62,543 nt of DNA from Chryseobacterium sp. 39-10 (lineage in GTDB: Bacteria > Bacteroidota > Bacteroidia > Flavobacteriales > Weeksellaceae), in the NCBI GenBank assembly GCA_001898255.1, contig MKTK01000006.1, positions 153,228-215,770 on the forward strand, written 5' to 3'. Each line of letters starts with the position of its first letter. Position 1 is the first letter of the stretch. Under the pieces are notes generated by a model. That model was not told where the DNA came from, searched no databases, and was given only the letters and a program-made list of their open reading frames with translations. Positions 10,420-18,291 of the stretch are shown here, one piece after another. A program made the position numbers and the translations under genes.

Positions 10420-11271
10420 ATGGAAAAAGTTGTCTTCATCATCAACCCTTTTTCGGCAAAAAAGAACTATCAACCGTTTCTGGATTCGCTTATCCAAAAG
10501 TTGCCGAATGCAGTGTATTACGTTTCGGAATCGGTGGAAGCCACCGAGAAATTCATCGATGAACATATCAACTATACTGATGTTTTTGTAGCTATTGGTG
10601 GCGATGGCACTATTTCTTCAGTGGCTCAAAAAATTATTCATACCGAGAAAATTCTCGCCATTTTTCCTGCGGGTTCAGGCAATGGATTTTCTAACGAAAC
10701 CAATTTCCATAAAAACCTGGACGAGCTCCTAGGAAAAATTAAAAGCAAGAAATCTCGTGAAATTGATACTTTTTTAGTAAACGACAAGCTTTCCATTAAT
10801 GTTTCCGGAACCGGCTTCGATGGCAAAGTGGTGAAGGAGTTTGAGAAAACTTCTCGTGGTTTCAAAAATTACATCAGGGTGTCGATCCGCACTTTCTTCA
10901 ATTATAAACCTATCAAAATAAAATTCATCACAGAGGGTTATCAACAATACAATGGTAAATACTTGATGCTGAATATTGCCAACACGCGGCAGTTTGGAAA
11001 CAACGCCTACATTGCGCCCAAAGCCAGCAAGAGTGACGGATTGGTCGATCTGGTTTTGGTTAAAAAATTTCCGCTGAGCTATTCGGCATTGTTTGCCTTC
11101 CGGATGTTCACCAAGAAACTGAAGGATGATGAATATGTGACGTACCTTCCTGTTTCGCAGATCGAGTTCAAAGTTTCTACCAAAAACTGGCACATTGACG
11201 GTGAATTCAACAAAATTAAATCTCCTGTCTCTGTTAAGGTACTGCCCAAAAGTTTGAGGATTTTGGTATAA
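10420..11271 (+). CDS. Diacylglycerol/lipid kinase family protein (YegS/DgkB type)
   Basis: The 283-residue protein has the DAGK catalytic fold: INPFSAKKNY at the N terminus, the nucleotide-binding GGDGTISSV near residue 70, and PAGSGNGFSNE near 90. A C-terminal domain containing KASKSDGLVDLVLVKKF closes the fold. Family members phosphorylate diacylglycerol, sphingosine-like lipids or undecaprenol using ATP at the inner membrane. Bacteroidetes make sphingolipids, so a sphingoid substrate is possible, but nothing in the sequence decides it. The gene is monocistronic and convergent with ggt. Confidence 0.88.
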   Translation: MEKVVFIINPFSAKKNYQPFLDSLIQKLPNAVYYVSESVEATEKFIDEHINYTDVFVAIGGDGTISSVAQKIIHTEKILAIFPAGSGNGFSNETNFHKNLDELLGKIKSKKSREIDTFLVNDKLSINVSGTGFDGKVVKEFEKTSRGFKNYIRVSIRTFFNYKPIKIKFITEGYQQYNGKYLMLNIANTRQFGNNAYIAPKASKSDGLVDLVLVKKFPLSYSALFAFRMFTKKLKDDEYVTYLPVSQIEFKVSTKNWHIDGEFNKIKSPVSVKVLPKSLRILV

Positions 11272-11305
11272 AACCACCGGAAAACAGTTAATGTTCTATT
11301 AAAAT

Positions 11306-12991
11306 TTATTCTGAAGCTACAGAGTCGTCACCGCGACCATCGGCTACACCTGTTACCACGCCGTTTTCATCAATTGCAATCATTTCTGTTCTTCCAATCT
11401 GAGAGATTCTATCAAACCGATAATTCAGTTTTTCAAGTTCTGCAATGGTGTTTTCAGGGAAATTTTTCTCTACCGATATGGCGTCAGGAAGCCATTGATG
11501 ATGAAACTTGGGTGCATTCACCGTCATGTTGGGTGTTAATTTGAAATCTACTATATCTACTACGGACTGGTAAACCGAAGTTGGAATAGTTGTACCACCC
11601 GGTGTTCCCACGATGATGAAGGGTTTACCATTTTTCAAAATAATGGTAGGCGTCATGGAAGAAAGCATTCTTTTGCCTGGTTCAATTTTATTGGCTTCGC
11701 CACCCACCGCTCCAAACATATTGGGAACTCCCGGTTTGATGGAAAAATCATCCATTTCGTTGTTCAAAAAAAATCCTGCACCAGCAACCACCACTTTGCT
11801 GCCATAAAGCCCATTTAAAGTAGTGGTAATTGAAACTGCATTCCCTTCTTTATCCAGTATGGAAATATGGGTCGTTTCGGTTGATTCTTTGGGTTGTTTG
11901 ATGATTTTACCTAATTGCGAGCTGGGCGTAGCAAGATCAGGCCGATAAGATTTCCACCGGTTTTTGAGATACTCGTCAGAAATGAGCATTGCAGTTTTAT
12001 CTTCTATGAAAGCAGGATCTCCCATAAACTCGGCTCTGTCGGCAAAAGCACGACGCTCCGCCTCCACCATAATCTGTACTGCTTTCGCTGAATTTTGCTG
12101 GTACTTCTCCAGGTTTTCAAAAGAGGACATTTTCAGCATTTGAGCCAATAAAACACCGCCACTGGATGGCAAAGGCATGGAAACAATATCATTTCCTTTG
12201 TATTGGAACAATAGTGGTTTTCGCTCGACTACTTTATAATTTTTAAGATCGTCCAACGTAATGATACCGTTTCCTTTTCTCATTTCTGCAACAATCATTG
12301 CAGCGGTTTCGCCTCCGTAAAAACCATTCATGCCGTCTTTCTGAATCCTTTTCAACGTGGCAGCAAGATCTTTTTGCACCAGCAAATCACCAGCTTTCCA
12401 TTGATCTGTGCTTACAAAAGCACTTGCTATTATACTGTGCTTCAGGAAATCTTCCTTATGCGTATTCAGTAATTTGGCTTCTCGGCTGGTGATGGAAAAA
12501 CCTTTTTCCGCCAAATCTATAGCGGGCTGAATCAATTGACTCATTGGAAGTTTGCAATGTTTTAAGGTAGCATAAAACCCGGCAACCGAACCCGGAACAC
12601 CTACAGCCAATCTTCCGTTCTGAGAAAGATCGGTATCAGCTTTACCCGTTTTGTCGAGATACATGTTGGAAGTGGCTTTCGAAGGCGCAGTTTCCCTATA
12701 ATCTAAGGTGAATTTTTCGCCATTGTTTTTTACGCCAACCAAAAAACCTCCTCCCCCAATATTTCCTGCCTGCGGATAAACCACTGCTAATGCATATTGT
12801 GTTGCAACAGCTGCATCGAAAGCATTACCGCCTGCTCTAAGGATTTTTGCACCTGCCTCACTTGCCAGCGGATGCGCGGAAACCACCATGCCTTTCCTGT
12901 GGGTTCTGATTTCTTTCACCACATTGATGTCTGTAAACTGTGCACTAAAACACTGTGCAACAAGCAACACGAACAAGAGGTATTTTTTCAT
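11306..12991 (-). CDS. ggt: Gamma-glutamyltransferase
   Basis: GGT cleaves or transfers the gamma-glutamyl group of glutathione and related peptides in the periplasm. The 561-residue precursor has a signal peptide (MKKYLLFVLLVAQCFSAQ) and the large-subunit GNIGGGGFLVG region. The self-cleavage nucleophile Thr lies near residue 373 in TETTHISILD, followed by MSSMTPTIILKNG and GTPGGTTIPT of the small subunit. Autoproteolysis before that Thr would give subunits of about 40 and 20 kDa. The ATG at 12989-12991 was chosen over an upstream in-frame start because of the signal peptide and a TAnnTTTG element 16 bases ahead. Confidence 0.95.
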   Translation of the reverse strand: MKKYLLFVLLVAQCFSAQFTDINVVKEIRTHRKGMVVSAHPLASEAGAKILRAGGNAFDAAVATQYALAVVYPQAGNIGGGGFLVGVKNNGEKFTLDYRETAPSKATSNMYLDKTGKADTDLSQNGRLAVGVPGSVAGFYATLKHCKLPMSQLIQPAIDLAEKGFSITSREAKLLNTHKEDFLKHSIIASAFVSTDQWKAGDLLVQKDLAATLKRIQKDGMNGFYGGETAAMIVAEMRKGNGIITLDDLKNYKVVERKPLLFQYKGNDIVSMPLPSSGGVLLAQMLKMSSFENLEKYQQNSAKAVQIMVEAERRAFADRAEFMGDPAFIEDKTAMLISDEYLKNRWKSYRPDLATPSSQLGKIIKQPKESTETTHISILDKEGNAVSITTTLNGLYGSKVVVAGAGFFLNNEMDDFSIKPGVPNMFGAVGGEANKIEPGKRMLSSMTPTIILKNGKPFIIVGTPGGTTIPTSVYQSVVDIVDFKLTPNMTVNAPKFHHQWLPDAISVEKNFPENTIAELEKLNYRFDRISQIGRTEMIAIDENGVVTGVADGRGDDSVASE

Positions 12992-13006
12992 GGACGATAT
13001 TTTAAT

Positions 13007-13014
13007 CAAAAATA
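13007..13014 (-). promoter_or_regulatory. -7 element for ggt
   Basis: The plus strand reads CAAAAATA (TATTTTTG on the coding strand), 16 bases before the ggt ATG. Confidence 0.5.
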
Positions 13015-13209
13015 CAAAAAGCATTCATACAATTTGGCAATTACAACCAAAAGACCAGAGGAGCAATCATAGCTTTTGAATGTTTAATGAAATTTCCAAC
13101 AGCTCATCCGCAATTATTACAATGCTGTTCTTTCCATCTCGTAAAAAAATGCAGGTGATCAGATGCAGAAATACTCACAAAAACCATTCATCACCCAACA
13201 TAAATTTGC

Positions 13210-13217
13210 TACTTTTG
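13210..13217 (+). promoter_or_regulatory. -7 element for the threonine dehydrogenase gene
   Basis: TACTTTTG fits TAnnTTTG and lies 22 bases before the ATG at 13239. It excludes the longer reading frame that opens at 13080. Confidence 0.55.
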
Positions 13218-13238
13218 TCTATTCCCAAATTATTAATA

Positions 13239-14198
13239 ATGAAATCCGACAAGGAAAAAATTCTGATTACGGGTGCACTAGGACAGATTGGCACCGAACT
13301 CACCAACCGACTGGTAGAAATACATGGCGCTGAAAATGTAGTAGCATCCGGGCTTGACCGATGGAACAAAAACCTCACATCAGCAGGTTTTTATGAAAGA
13401 ATGGATGTAACCAATACGCAATTGGTGAGGCAAGTCATTAAAGATTATGAAATCACCACCGTGTACCACTTGGCTTCCCTGCTCTCCGGAACATCAGAAA
13501 AACAACCGCTTTTTGCGTGGCGGCTGAATCTTGAGCCCCTGCTCCATTTTTGCGAAATGGCAAAAGAAGGATTAATTCAAAAGATTTTTTGGCCCAGCTC
13601 TATTGCGGTTTTCGGGAAAGGAATTCCCAAAGAAAATGTTGGACAGGATGTGGTGCTTAACCCTACAACTGTTTACGGAATCTCTAAAATGGCAGGCGAA
13701 AAATGGTGCGAGTATTACCATGATCACTTTGGTGTGGATATACGAAGCATCAGGTATCCTGGACTTATTTCCTGGAAAACACCGGCGGGAGGCGGCACAA
13801 CAGATTACGCAGTCGAAATTTTTTATGAAGCAATTGAAGAAGGTAAATATACCAGCTTTATCTCCAAAAATACAGCTATGCCAATGCTTTATATGGATGA
13901 CGCCATCAATGCAACGCTGAAATTAATGAATGCTCCAAAAAATGAATTAACCGTTCATTCATCCTATAATCTTGGCGGCATGAGTTTTACACCAGCAGCA
14001 CTGGCCGCCGAAATTAAAAAGGAAATCCCGAGTTTTGAAATCGATTATCAACCCGATTTTCGGCAGCAGATTGCTGACTCGTGGCCGGCTTCCATCGACG
14101 ATTCGGTTGCAAAAAAAGACTGGGGATTACAGTACGATTTCGATATTGCTGCGATGACCCATGACATGCTCAAAAATCTGAAGTTAAAGTTAGGATAA
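13239..14198 (+). CDS. Short-chain-type L-threonine 3-dehydrogenase (SDR epimerase fold)
   Basis: This 319-residue NAD-dependent SDR protein has the Rossmann start ILITGALGQIGTELTNRL and the catalytic YGISK (Tyr and Lys four apart). It also has PGLISWKTPAGGGTTDYAVE, a stretch characteristic of SDR-type L-threonine dehydrogenases of flavobacteria and protists. The reaction is L-threonine to 2-amino-3-ketobutyrate, the entry to threonine catabolism and glycine. No kbl (2-amino-3-ketobutyrate ligase) gene is nearby. A degenerate polysaccharide-deacetylase-like gene follows after 6 bp. The main alternative is another NAD-dependent epimerase, but the PGGGTTDYAV region argues against it. Confidence 0.85.
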   Translation: MKSDKEKILITGALGQIGTELTNRLVEIHGAENVVASGLDRWNKNLTSAGFYERMDVTNTQLVRQVIKDYEITTVYHLASLLSGTSEKQPLFAWRLNLEPLLHFCEMAKEGLIQKIFWPSSIAVFGKGIPKENVGQDVVLNPTTVYGISKMAGEKWCEYYHDHFGVDIRSIRYPGLISWKTPAGGGTTDYAVEIFYEAIEEGKYTSFISKNTAMPMLYMDDAINATLKLMNAPKNELTVHSSYNLGGMSFTPAALAAEIKKEIPSFEIDYQPDFRQQIADSWPASIDDSVAKKDWGLQYDFDIAAMTHDMLKNLKLKLG

Positions 14199-14204
14199 AG
14201 CGCT

Positions 14205-14957
14205 ATGATCCTGCTTACCTTCAACATCATTCATAATAAAAAGGAGTTCGCCGGATCCGTTCGCATTGGTGATGAAACGATTGTGGACATTACCCAGAAA
14301 AATACGGAATCGATTCTGATGATATTGGAAAAGCATAATTTGCTGGCCACTTTTTTTGTAGATGTTGCGCTTATTGAAGAGCTACAACCATTGGTACGCA
14401 AGGTGATATCGCAGGGTCATGAAATAGCGTTATACAGTGATCAATCCGGCATTCATACCCTCGAAACAGCCAAACGAAATACCGAAAATCGCATCGGAAA
14501 GCTCATCCGTGGAATTCGGCAAAAAGAACCCACATTTTCGTTGGATGAGCTAAAGGCACTCGAATTCAATTACGTTTCGAATATTGAAAACACAGATATT
14601 CTTTTTCCTTTTAAAAGGTTGAAACGAAAAACCGAAATCACCGAACAAAACGGCATCAGCATCATTCCGGAAAGCATTTCTCCCTATTCGCAAATTCCCT
14701 ACAATGATTTCATTTTACAAGTGCTTCCTCTTACCTATTATGAGAATATGGTTTTCGAAACCATTAAAAATGATGATTTCGTTTTGATTTATCTAAACAC
14801 CTGGCAATTAACTGATTTTGAAAAATACCGTTTCAAAATACCTTTCTACAGGAAGTATGGAGCAGGCAGAAAAATGAGTGACAAGCTCGATGATTTTCTG
14901 GCATGGATCAACGAAAACGAGTTGCCAACTTCAAGAATGAAAGATTATATTTTTTAA
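14205..14957 (+). CDS. Polysaccharide-deacetylase-like protein lacking catalytic residues
   Basis: The 250-residue product follows the outline of Bacteroidetes NodB/DUF3473 deacetylases: a first strand ILLTFN, then ILEKHNLLATFFVD, GHEIALYS, and a C-terminal FVLIYLNTWQLTDFEKYRF. In active relatives these stretches read TFDIEE, GHE-x-x-SHxxxH and HPWE. Here the first Asp is Asn, both metal-binding histidines after GHEIA are missing, and HPWE has become NTWQ. It is therefore probably a pseudoenzyme, or has a changed function. It starts 6 bp after the threonine dehydrogenase gene, so the two are likely co-transcribed. No frameshift is present. Confidence 0.65.
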   Translation: MILLTFNIIHNKKEFAGSVRIGDETIVDITQKNTESILMILEKHNLLATFFVDVALIEELQPLVRKVISQGHEIALYSDQSGIHTLETAKRNTENRIGKLIRGIRQKEPTFSLDELKALEFNYVSNIENTDILFPFKRLKRKTEITEQNGISIIPESISPYSQIPYNDFILQVLPLTYYENMVFETIKNDDFVLIYLNTWQLTDFEKYRFKIPFYRKYGAGRKMSDKLDDFLAWINENELPTSRMKDYIF

Positions 14958-15076
14958 CAGTACGTCTCATCATAAGATTTGACAATATTTCACGATAATT
15001 TCAAAATGAATATTAAAGTCATTTTAAATTAACACAAATAATGAAATAATGACACCGATTATTAAAAATTCTTTCT

Positions 15077-15084
15077 TACCTTTA
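15077..15084 (+). promoter_or_regulatory. Near-consensus -7 element for the T9SS cargo gene
   Basis: TACCTTTA differs from TAnnTTTG only at the last base and lies 30 bases before the ATG at 15115. Confidence 0.35.
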
Positions 15085-15114
15085 TCGAGTTAACCAATAA
15101 AAAATTTTAACATT

Positions 15115-16677
15115 ATGAAAAAACTTTTACTAATTGCCACTTTGGCAGCGTTTCCATTCTTAGGAAATTCGCAAACTCTTTTATCGGAGGATTTCCAGTC
15201 GGGAAGTATCCCTTCGACTTGGACTATACAAAGCACAAACAGCCAAACATGGCATGTTGAGGATCCGCTACAAGGAACGGATTACAAAGCAACAGTGAAC
15301 TACGACGAATCACTAGGAAGCCAAAACGAATGGTTAATTACCCCTAGTTTAGATTTTACCACTGCCAGCAATTTTGTACTAAAAGCAAATGTTGGTTTAA
15401 GCTATTATTATTCCGTAACAAATCACACCTATGATGCTTACATCAAAATCTCTAAAGATAATGGTGCAACTTGGACGCAAATCTGGAAGCAAACAGATTT
15501 GGGAGTCTTCACAAACTGGGTGATGAATCCAATATCTATTAACTTAGGGAGTTATGCAGGAAATTCCAATGTGAAAATTGCATTTCAATATGTAGGCACT
15601 GATGGAGCTGCACTGTATGTTGATAATGTTCTTGTGGAGGTGCCACCACAAACTCCACCGAACTGTGCAACACCAACTTCCCCTGCAAACGGAGCTTCGG
15701 AGGTTAATTATACAGCTCCAATTCCTCTCTCATGGACAGCGCCATCTACAGGAACATCAGTAGAAAGCTATGATGTATTCTTTGGAACATCACCTAATCC
15801 TACGACACTTTTAACCAATGTGTTAGGTACAAGCACTACTGTTCCTACAACCAATTTAGCTGGATCTACTACATACTACTGGAAAGTTGTTGCCAAAAAT
15901 GCTGCAGGAAGTGCAACAGGATGTTCAGATTTTTCTTTTACCACAAAAGCCAATCCGTTCGCCCCTTACTGTGGCCCGCTTACGTTTACAACTACAGTAG
16001 AACCTATTACCAACGTTAATTTTGCAGGCATCAATAATCCTTCTTCCGCATCAACGACAGGAGGCACGGCTCATGAGAATTTCACTTCTATCAGTGGAAC
16101 AGTTTCGCCAGGTAGCACTTATACAATGAAACTTCAGGGTAATACAGTAGGTAACTACACCAACAGATTTGTTGTATTTATTGACTGGAATAAAAATGGA
16201 GTTCTCAACGATGACGGAGAAGTATATGAAGTAACCGAAACTCTTGTAAATTCAACAGGTGCTGACGGTAAAGAAGTTTCGAAAGATATCGTGGTTCCTG
16301 CAGGTATTGCTGAAGGAGCAACCCGTATGAGAGTTAAGAAAATCTTCTCCACAGGCAATTACCTCAATCCATGTTTAGGAACATCTTGGGGTCAGGCAGA
16401 GGATTATACCATCAATGTAACTGCACTAGGTGTGTCCAATGTAGATCGATCACAAGCCAAAGTGTATCCGAACCCAGTGACAGACGTAGTGAACATCGAT
16501 GCTTCCTCTAAAGTAAATACAGTTGCCGTGTACGACCTTTCTGGTAAAGTAGTTTCTACCCATACATTGAACGCAGTGAAAAACCAAATCAATCTTGGTA
16601 AACTAACTTCAGGGGTGTACATGTTGAAAATTGATACTGAAAACGGAACTCAAACCGTAAAAGTGGTGAAAAAATAA
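15115..16677 (+). CDS. Secreted multidomain adhesin-like protein with T9SS type A sorting domain
   Basis: The 520-residue protein has a signal peptide (about 1-19) and a choice-of-anchor J / cleaved-adhesin domain (about 20-175, beginning LLSEDFQSGSIPSTW). A fibronectin type III domain follows (about 185-275), then a GEVED domain (about 285-435, with VVFIDWNKNGVLNDDGE and WGQAEDYTI). It ends in a type IX secretion C-terminal domain (KVYPNPVTDVVNI ... LSGKVVSTH ... TSGVYMLKI). The C-terminal domain would direct it through the outer membrane and be cleaved, leaving it on the surface or released. There is no enzyme domain, so binding or adhesion is the likely role. It is monocistronic, with a strong terminator. 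Confidence 0.88.
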   Translation: MKKLLLIATLAAFPFLGNSQTLLSEDFQSGSIPSTWTIQSTNSQTWHVEDPLQGTDYKATVNYDESLGSQNEWLITPSLDFTTASNFVLKANVGLSYYYSVTNHTYDAYIKISKDNGATWTQIWKQTDLGVFTNWVMNPISINLGSYAGNSNVKIAFQYVGTDGAALYVDNVLVEVPPQTPPNCATPTSPANGASEVNYTAPIPLSWTAPSTGTSVESYDVFFGTSPNPTTLLTNVLGTSTTVPTTNLAGSTTYYWKVVAKNAAGSATGCSDFSFTTKANPFAPYCGPLTFTTTVEPITNVNFAGINNPSSASTTGGTAHENFTSISGTVSPGSTYTMKLQGNTVGNYTNRFVVFIDWNKNGVLNDDGEVYEVTETLVNSTGADGKEVSKDIVVPAGIAEGATRMRVKKIFSTGNYLNPCLGTSWGQAEDYTINVTALGVSNVDRSQAKVYPNPVTDVVNIDASSKVNTVAVYDLSGKVVSTHTLNAVKNQINLGKLTSGVYMLKIDTENGTQTVKVVKK

Positions 16678-16704
16678 GCAAGTATTCTTCAACCATTGAT
16701 TATC

Positions 16705-16737
16705 GAGACCTGCAGTAATTGCAGGTCTCTTTTTATT
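16705..16737 (+). terminator. Terminator after the T9SS cargo gene
   Basis: A perfect 10-bp stem GAGACCTGCA/TGCAGGTCTC with a 5-nt loop is followed by TTTTT. Confidence 0.9.
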
Positions 16738-16751
16738 ATCGATCTTAAAAA

Positions 16752-16782
16752 TTGTGAGTTAACAAATTTATCAGTACTTTTG
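16752..16782 (+). promoter_or_regulatory. Promoter of rpsF-rpsR
   Basis: TTG at 16752-16754 and TACTTTTG at 16775-16782 are 20 bases apart, an ideal Bacteroidetes promoter. The leader to the rpsF ATG is about 30 nt and AT-rich. Confidence 0.7.
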
Positions 16783-16816
16783 CACCTCGAAATAATTAAC
16801 AAATTTATTTAACATT

Positions 16817-17158
16817 ATGAACAATTACGAAACTGTTTTCATTTTAACTCCCGTTCTATCTGACGCACAGGTGGAGGAAGCAGTAAAAAAGTTTGAAGAT
16901 CTTTTGACTTCTAACAATTGCGAAATCGTGTCCAAAGAAAATTGGGGACTAAAAAAATTAGCTTATCCTATTCAGCTGAAAAAGAACGGATTCTACACAT
17001 TAATCGAATTTAAAGGTGAAGGAACCGTGGTAGCAGATTTAGAAACTGCTTACAAACGTGACGAAAGAGTGATCCGTTACCTAACAACTAAGTTAGACAA
17101 ACATGCAGTAGAGTACGCCGTAACCAGAAGAGCGAAACTGAAATCTGCAAAAGCTTAA
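16817..17158 (+). CDS. rpsF: 30S ribosomal protein S6
   Basis: S6 binds 16S rRNA with S18 in the platform of the small subunit. The 113-residue protein starts [16 protein letters not shown] and contains [10 protein letters not shown] and [18 protein letters not shown], all typical of S6. It is the first gene of the ribosomal cluster, 26 bp ahead of rpsR, and is driven by a consensus promoter. The C-terminal tail is short, without the acidic glutamate extension found in enterobacteria. Confidence 0.97.
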   Translation: MNNYETVFILTPVLSDAQVEEAVKKFEDLLTSNNCEIVSKENWGLKKLAYPIQLKKNGFYTLIEFKGEGTVVADLETAYKRDERVIRYLTTKLDKHAVEYAVTRRAKLKSAKA

Positions 17159-17184
17159 TTTTAACCCTCAAAAAAGACAAAGAC

Positions 17185-17487
17185 ATGGCAATAGACGATA
17201 TGGCAAAACAGGCATCAGCCGGTGGAGAATCTGAAGTAAAATTCCTTACTCCGCTTGATATCAATACAAAATCTGAAAAAAAATACTGCCGATTCAAAAA
17301 ATTCGGAATCAAGCATGTAGATTATAAAGATGCCGACTTCCTTCTTCAGTTTGTGAACGAACAAGGAAAAATTCTTCCAAGAAGATACACAGGAACTTCA
17401 CTGAAATACCAGAGAAAAGTTTCTTCTGCTATCAAAAGAGCAAGACATTTGGCTTTGATGCCGTATGTAGCGGATCTTTTGAAATAA
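17185..17487 (+). CDS. rpsR: 30S ribosomal protein S18
   Basis: S18 pairs with S6 on the 30S platform. The 100-residue protein has a Bacteroidetes-style N-terminal extension (about 25 residues). After it comes the conserved core, with [32 protein letters not shown] and [13 protein letters not shown]. The extension makes it longer than the usual 75-residue S18. A hairpin with a T-run follows shortly after the stop, so transcription may end or be reduced before rplI. Confidence 0.97.
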   Translation: MAIDDMAKQASAGGESEVKFLTPLDINTKSEKKYCRFKKFGIKHVDYKDADFLLQFVNEQGKILPRRYTGTSLKYQRKVSSAIKRARHLALMPYVADLLK

Positions 17488-17505
17488 TTAAAAAAAACAA
17501 CAAAA

Positions 17506-17542
17506 AAGAGAAAAGACTTTTACCAGTCCTTTCTCTCTTTTT
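17506..17542 (+). terminator. Hairpin with T-run between rpsR and rplI
   Basis: GAGAAAAGACT pairs with AGTCCTTTCTCTC (one small bulge), followed by TTTTT. It resembles an intrinsic terminator or attenuator placed inside the normally contiguous rpsF-rpsR-rplI group. Confidence 0.6.
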
Positions 17543-17665
17543 AAGTTGCTGAATCAATAATTAATTCTAACTGTTTTAGATATTAGATGCAAGATTTTTG
17601 GTCTTAGACTTTCTAACATCTCCTTTCTAACCTCTAACTTCTAGAATCTAAACAAGACAACAACA
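17543..17665 (+). other. Low-complexity CTAAC/TCTAA-rich spacer before rplI
   Basis: The stretch has an early TTAGATATTAGATG and then a run of pyrimidine-rich CTAACnTCT words up to TCTAGAATCTAAAC. The two parts are loosely complementary. It codes for nothing and holds no clear TAnnTTTG element. Confidence 0.4.
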
Positions 17666-18193
17666 ATGGACATCATTCTAAAAAAAGACGTAGAAAACTT
17701 AGGACTTGAGTTCGACACCGTAAGTGTAAAACCAGGTTATGCAAGAAACTTCCTTTTGCCACAAGGTTTGGCAGTTTTGGCAACACCAAAAAACAAAGCA
17801 ACGCTTGAAGCAACTTTGGAAGCCAGAAAAGAAGAAGAAGCAAAATTGGTTGCTGCTGCCAACGCTATCGTTGACAAATTGAAAAAAATTAAAGTTACCA
17901 TCGCTACCAAAGTGGGTGCTGGTGACAAACTTTTCGGTTCCATCAACAATGCAAACCTTTCTGAAGAATTGGCAAAAGCAGGAGTAGAAGTAGAGAAAAA
18001 ATACATCAAAATTCCAGGAAACACCATCAAGAGAACTGGTAAATTTGCTGCATTAATTCGTCTTCACCGAAGTGTAGAATATACATTTGAGTTCGACGTG
18101 GTTTCTGATGCACCAGTAGAGGCAGCTCCTAAAGCAGCTCCTGCTCCTAAAAAGGTAGAAGAAACAACTGAAGCTACCAGCGAAGAAGCATAA
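17666..18193 (+). CDS. rplI: 50S ribosomal protein L9
   Basis: L9 bridges domains of the 50S subunit through an N-terminal RNA-binding domain and a long helix. The 175-residue protein opens MDIILKKDVENLGLEFDTV with VKPGYARNFLLPQGLA, followed by a charged helix and the C-terminal domain containing GAGDKLFGSINNANL. The end carries an Ala/Pro/Glu-rich tail beyond about residue 150 that is longer than in most L9 proteins. It follows rpsR after a 178-bp gap with a hairpin, and a clear terminator lies downstream. Confidence 0.97.
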   Translation: MDIILKKDVENLGLEFDTVSVKPGYARNFLLPQGLAVLATPKNKATLEATLEARKEEEAKLVAAANAIVDKLKKIKVTIATKVGAGDKLFGSINNANLSEELAKAGVEVEKKYIKIPGNTIKRTGKFAALIRLHRSVEYTFEFDVVSDAPVEAAPKAAPAPKKVEETTEATSEEA

Positions 18194-18216
18194 GATACTT
18201 CATCTTATCAATATAG

Positions 18217-18242
18217 AATCCGGCAAGTAGCCGGATTTTTTT
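18217..18242 (+). terminator. Terminator after rplI
   Basis: The 8-bp stem AATCCGGC/GCCGGATT with loop AAGTA is followed by a T-run. Confidence 0.88.
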
Positions 18243-18279
18243 GTTCTTAAACTTTTCTGCTTCATTCCTAAATAAGCGT

Positions 18280-18287
18280 TAATTTTG
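18280..18287 (+). promoter_or_regulatory. -7 element for the ClC gene, almost touching the start codon
   Basis: TAATTTTG ends four bases before the ATG at 18292, with the same local string (TAATTTTGCAGCATGA) as at prmC. A leaderless mRNA is predicted. Confidence 0.6.
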
Positions 18288-18291
18288 CAGC

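Noticed and set aside
10774-11277. 167-codon minus-strand open frame opposite the lipid kinase gene
   Set aside because: Antisense shadow of a well-supported kinase gene.
13080-13238. Longer N terminus for the threonine dehydrogenase
   Set aside because: The promoter element at 13210 lies inside it and family proteins start at the Rossmann strand.
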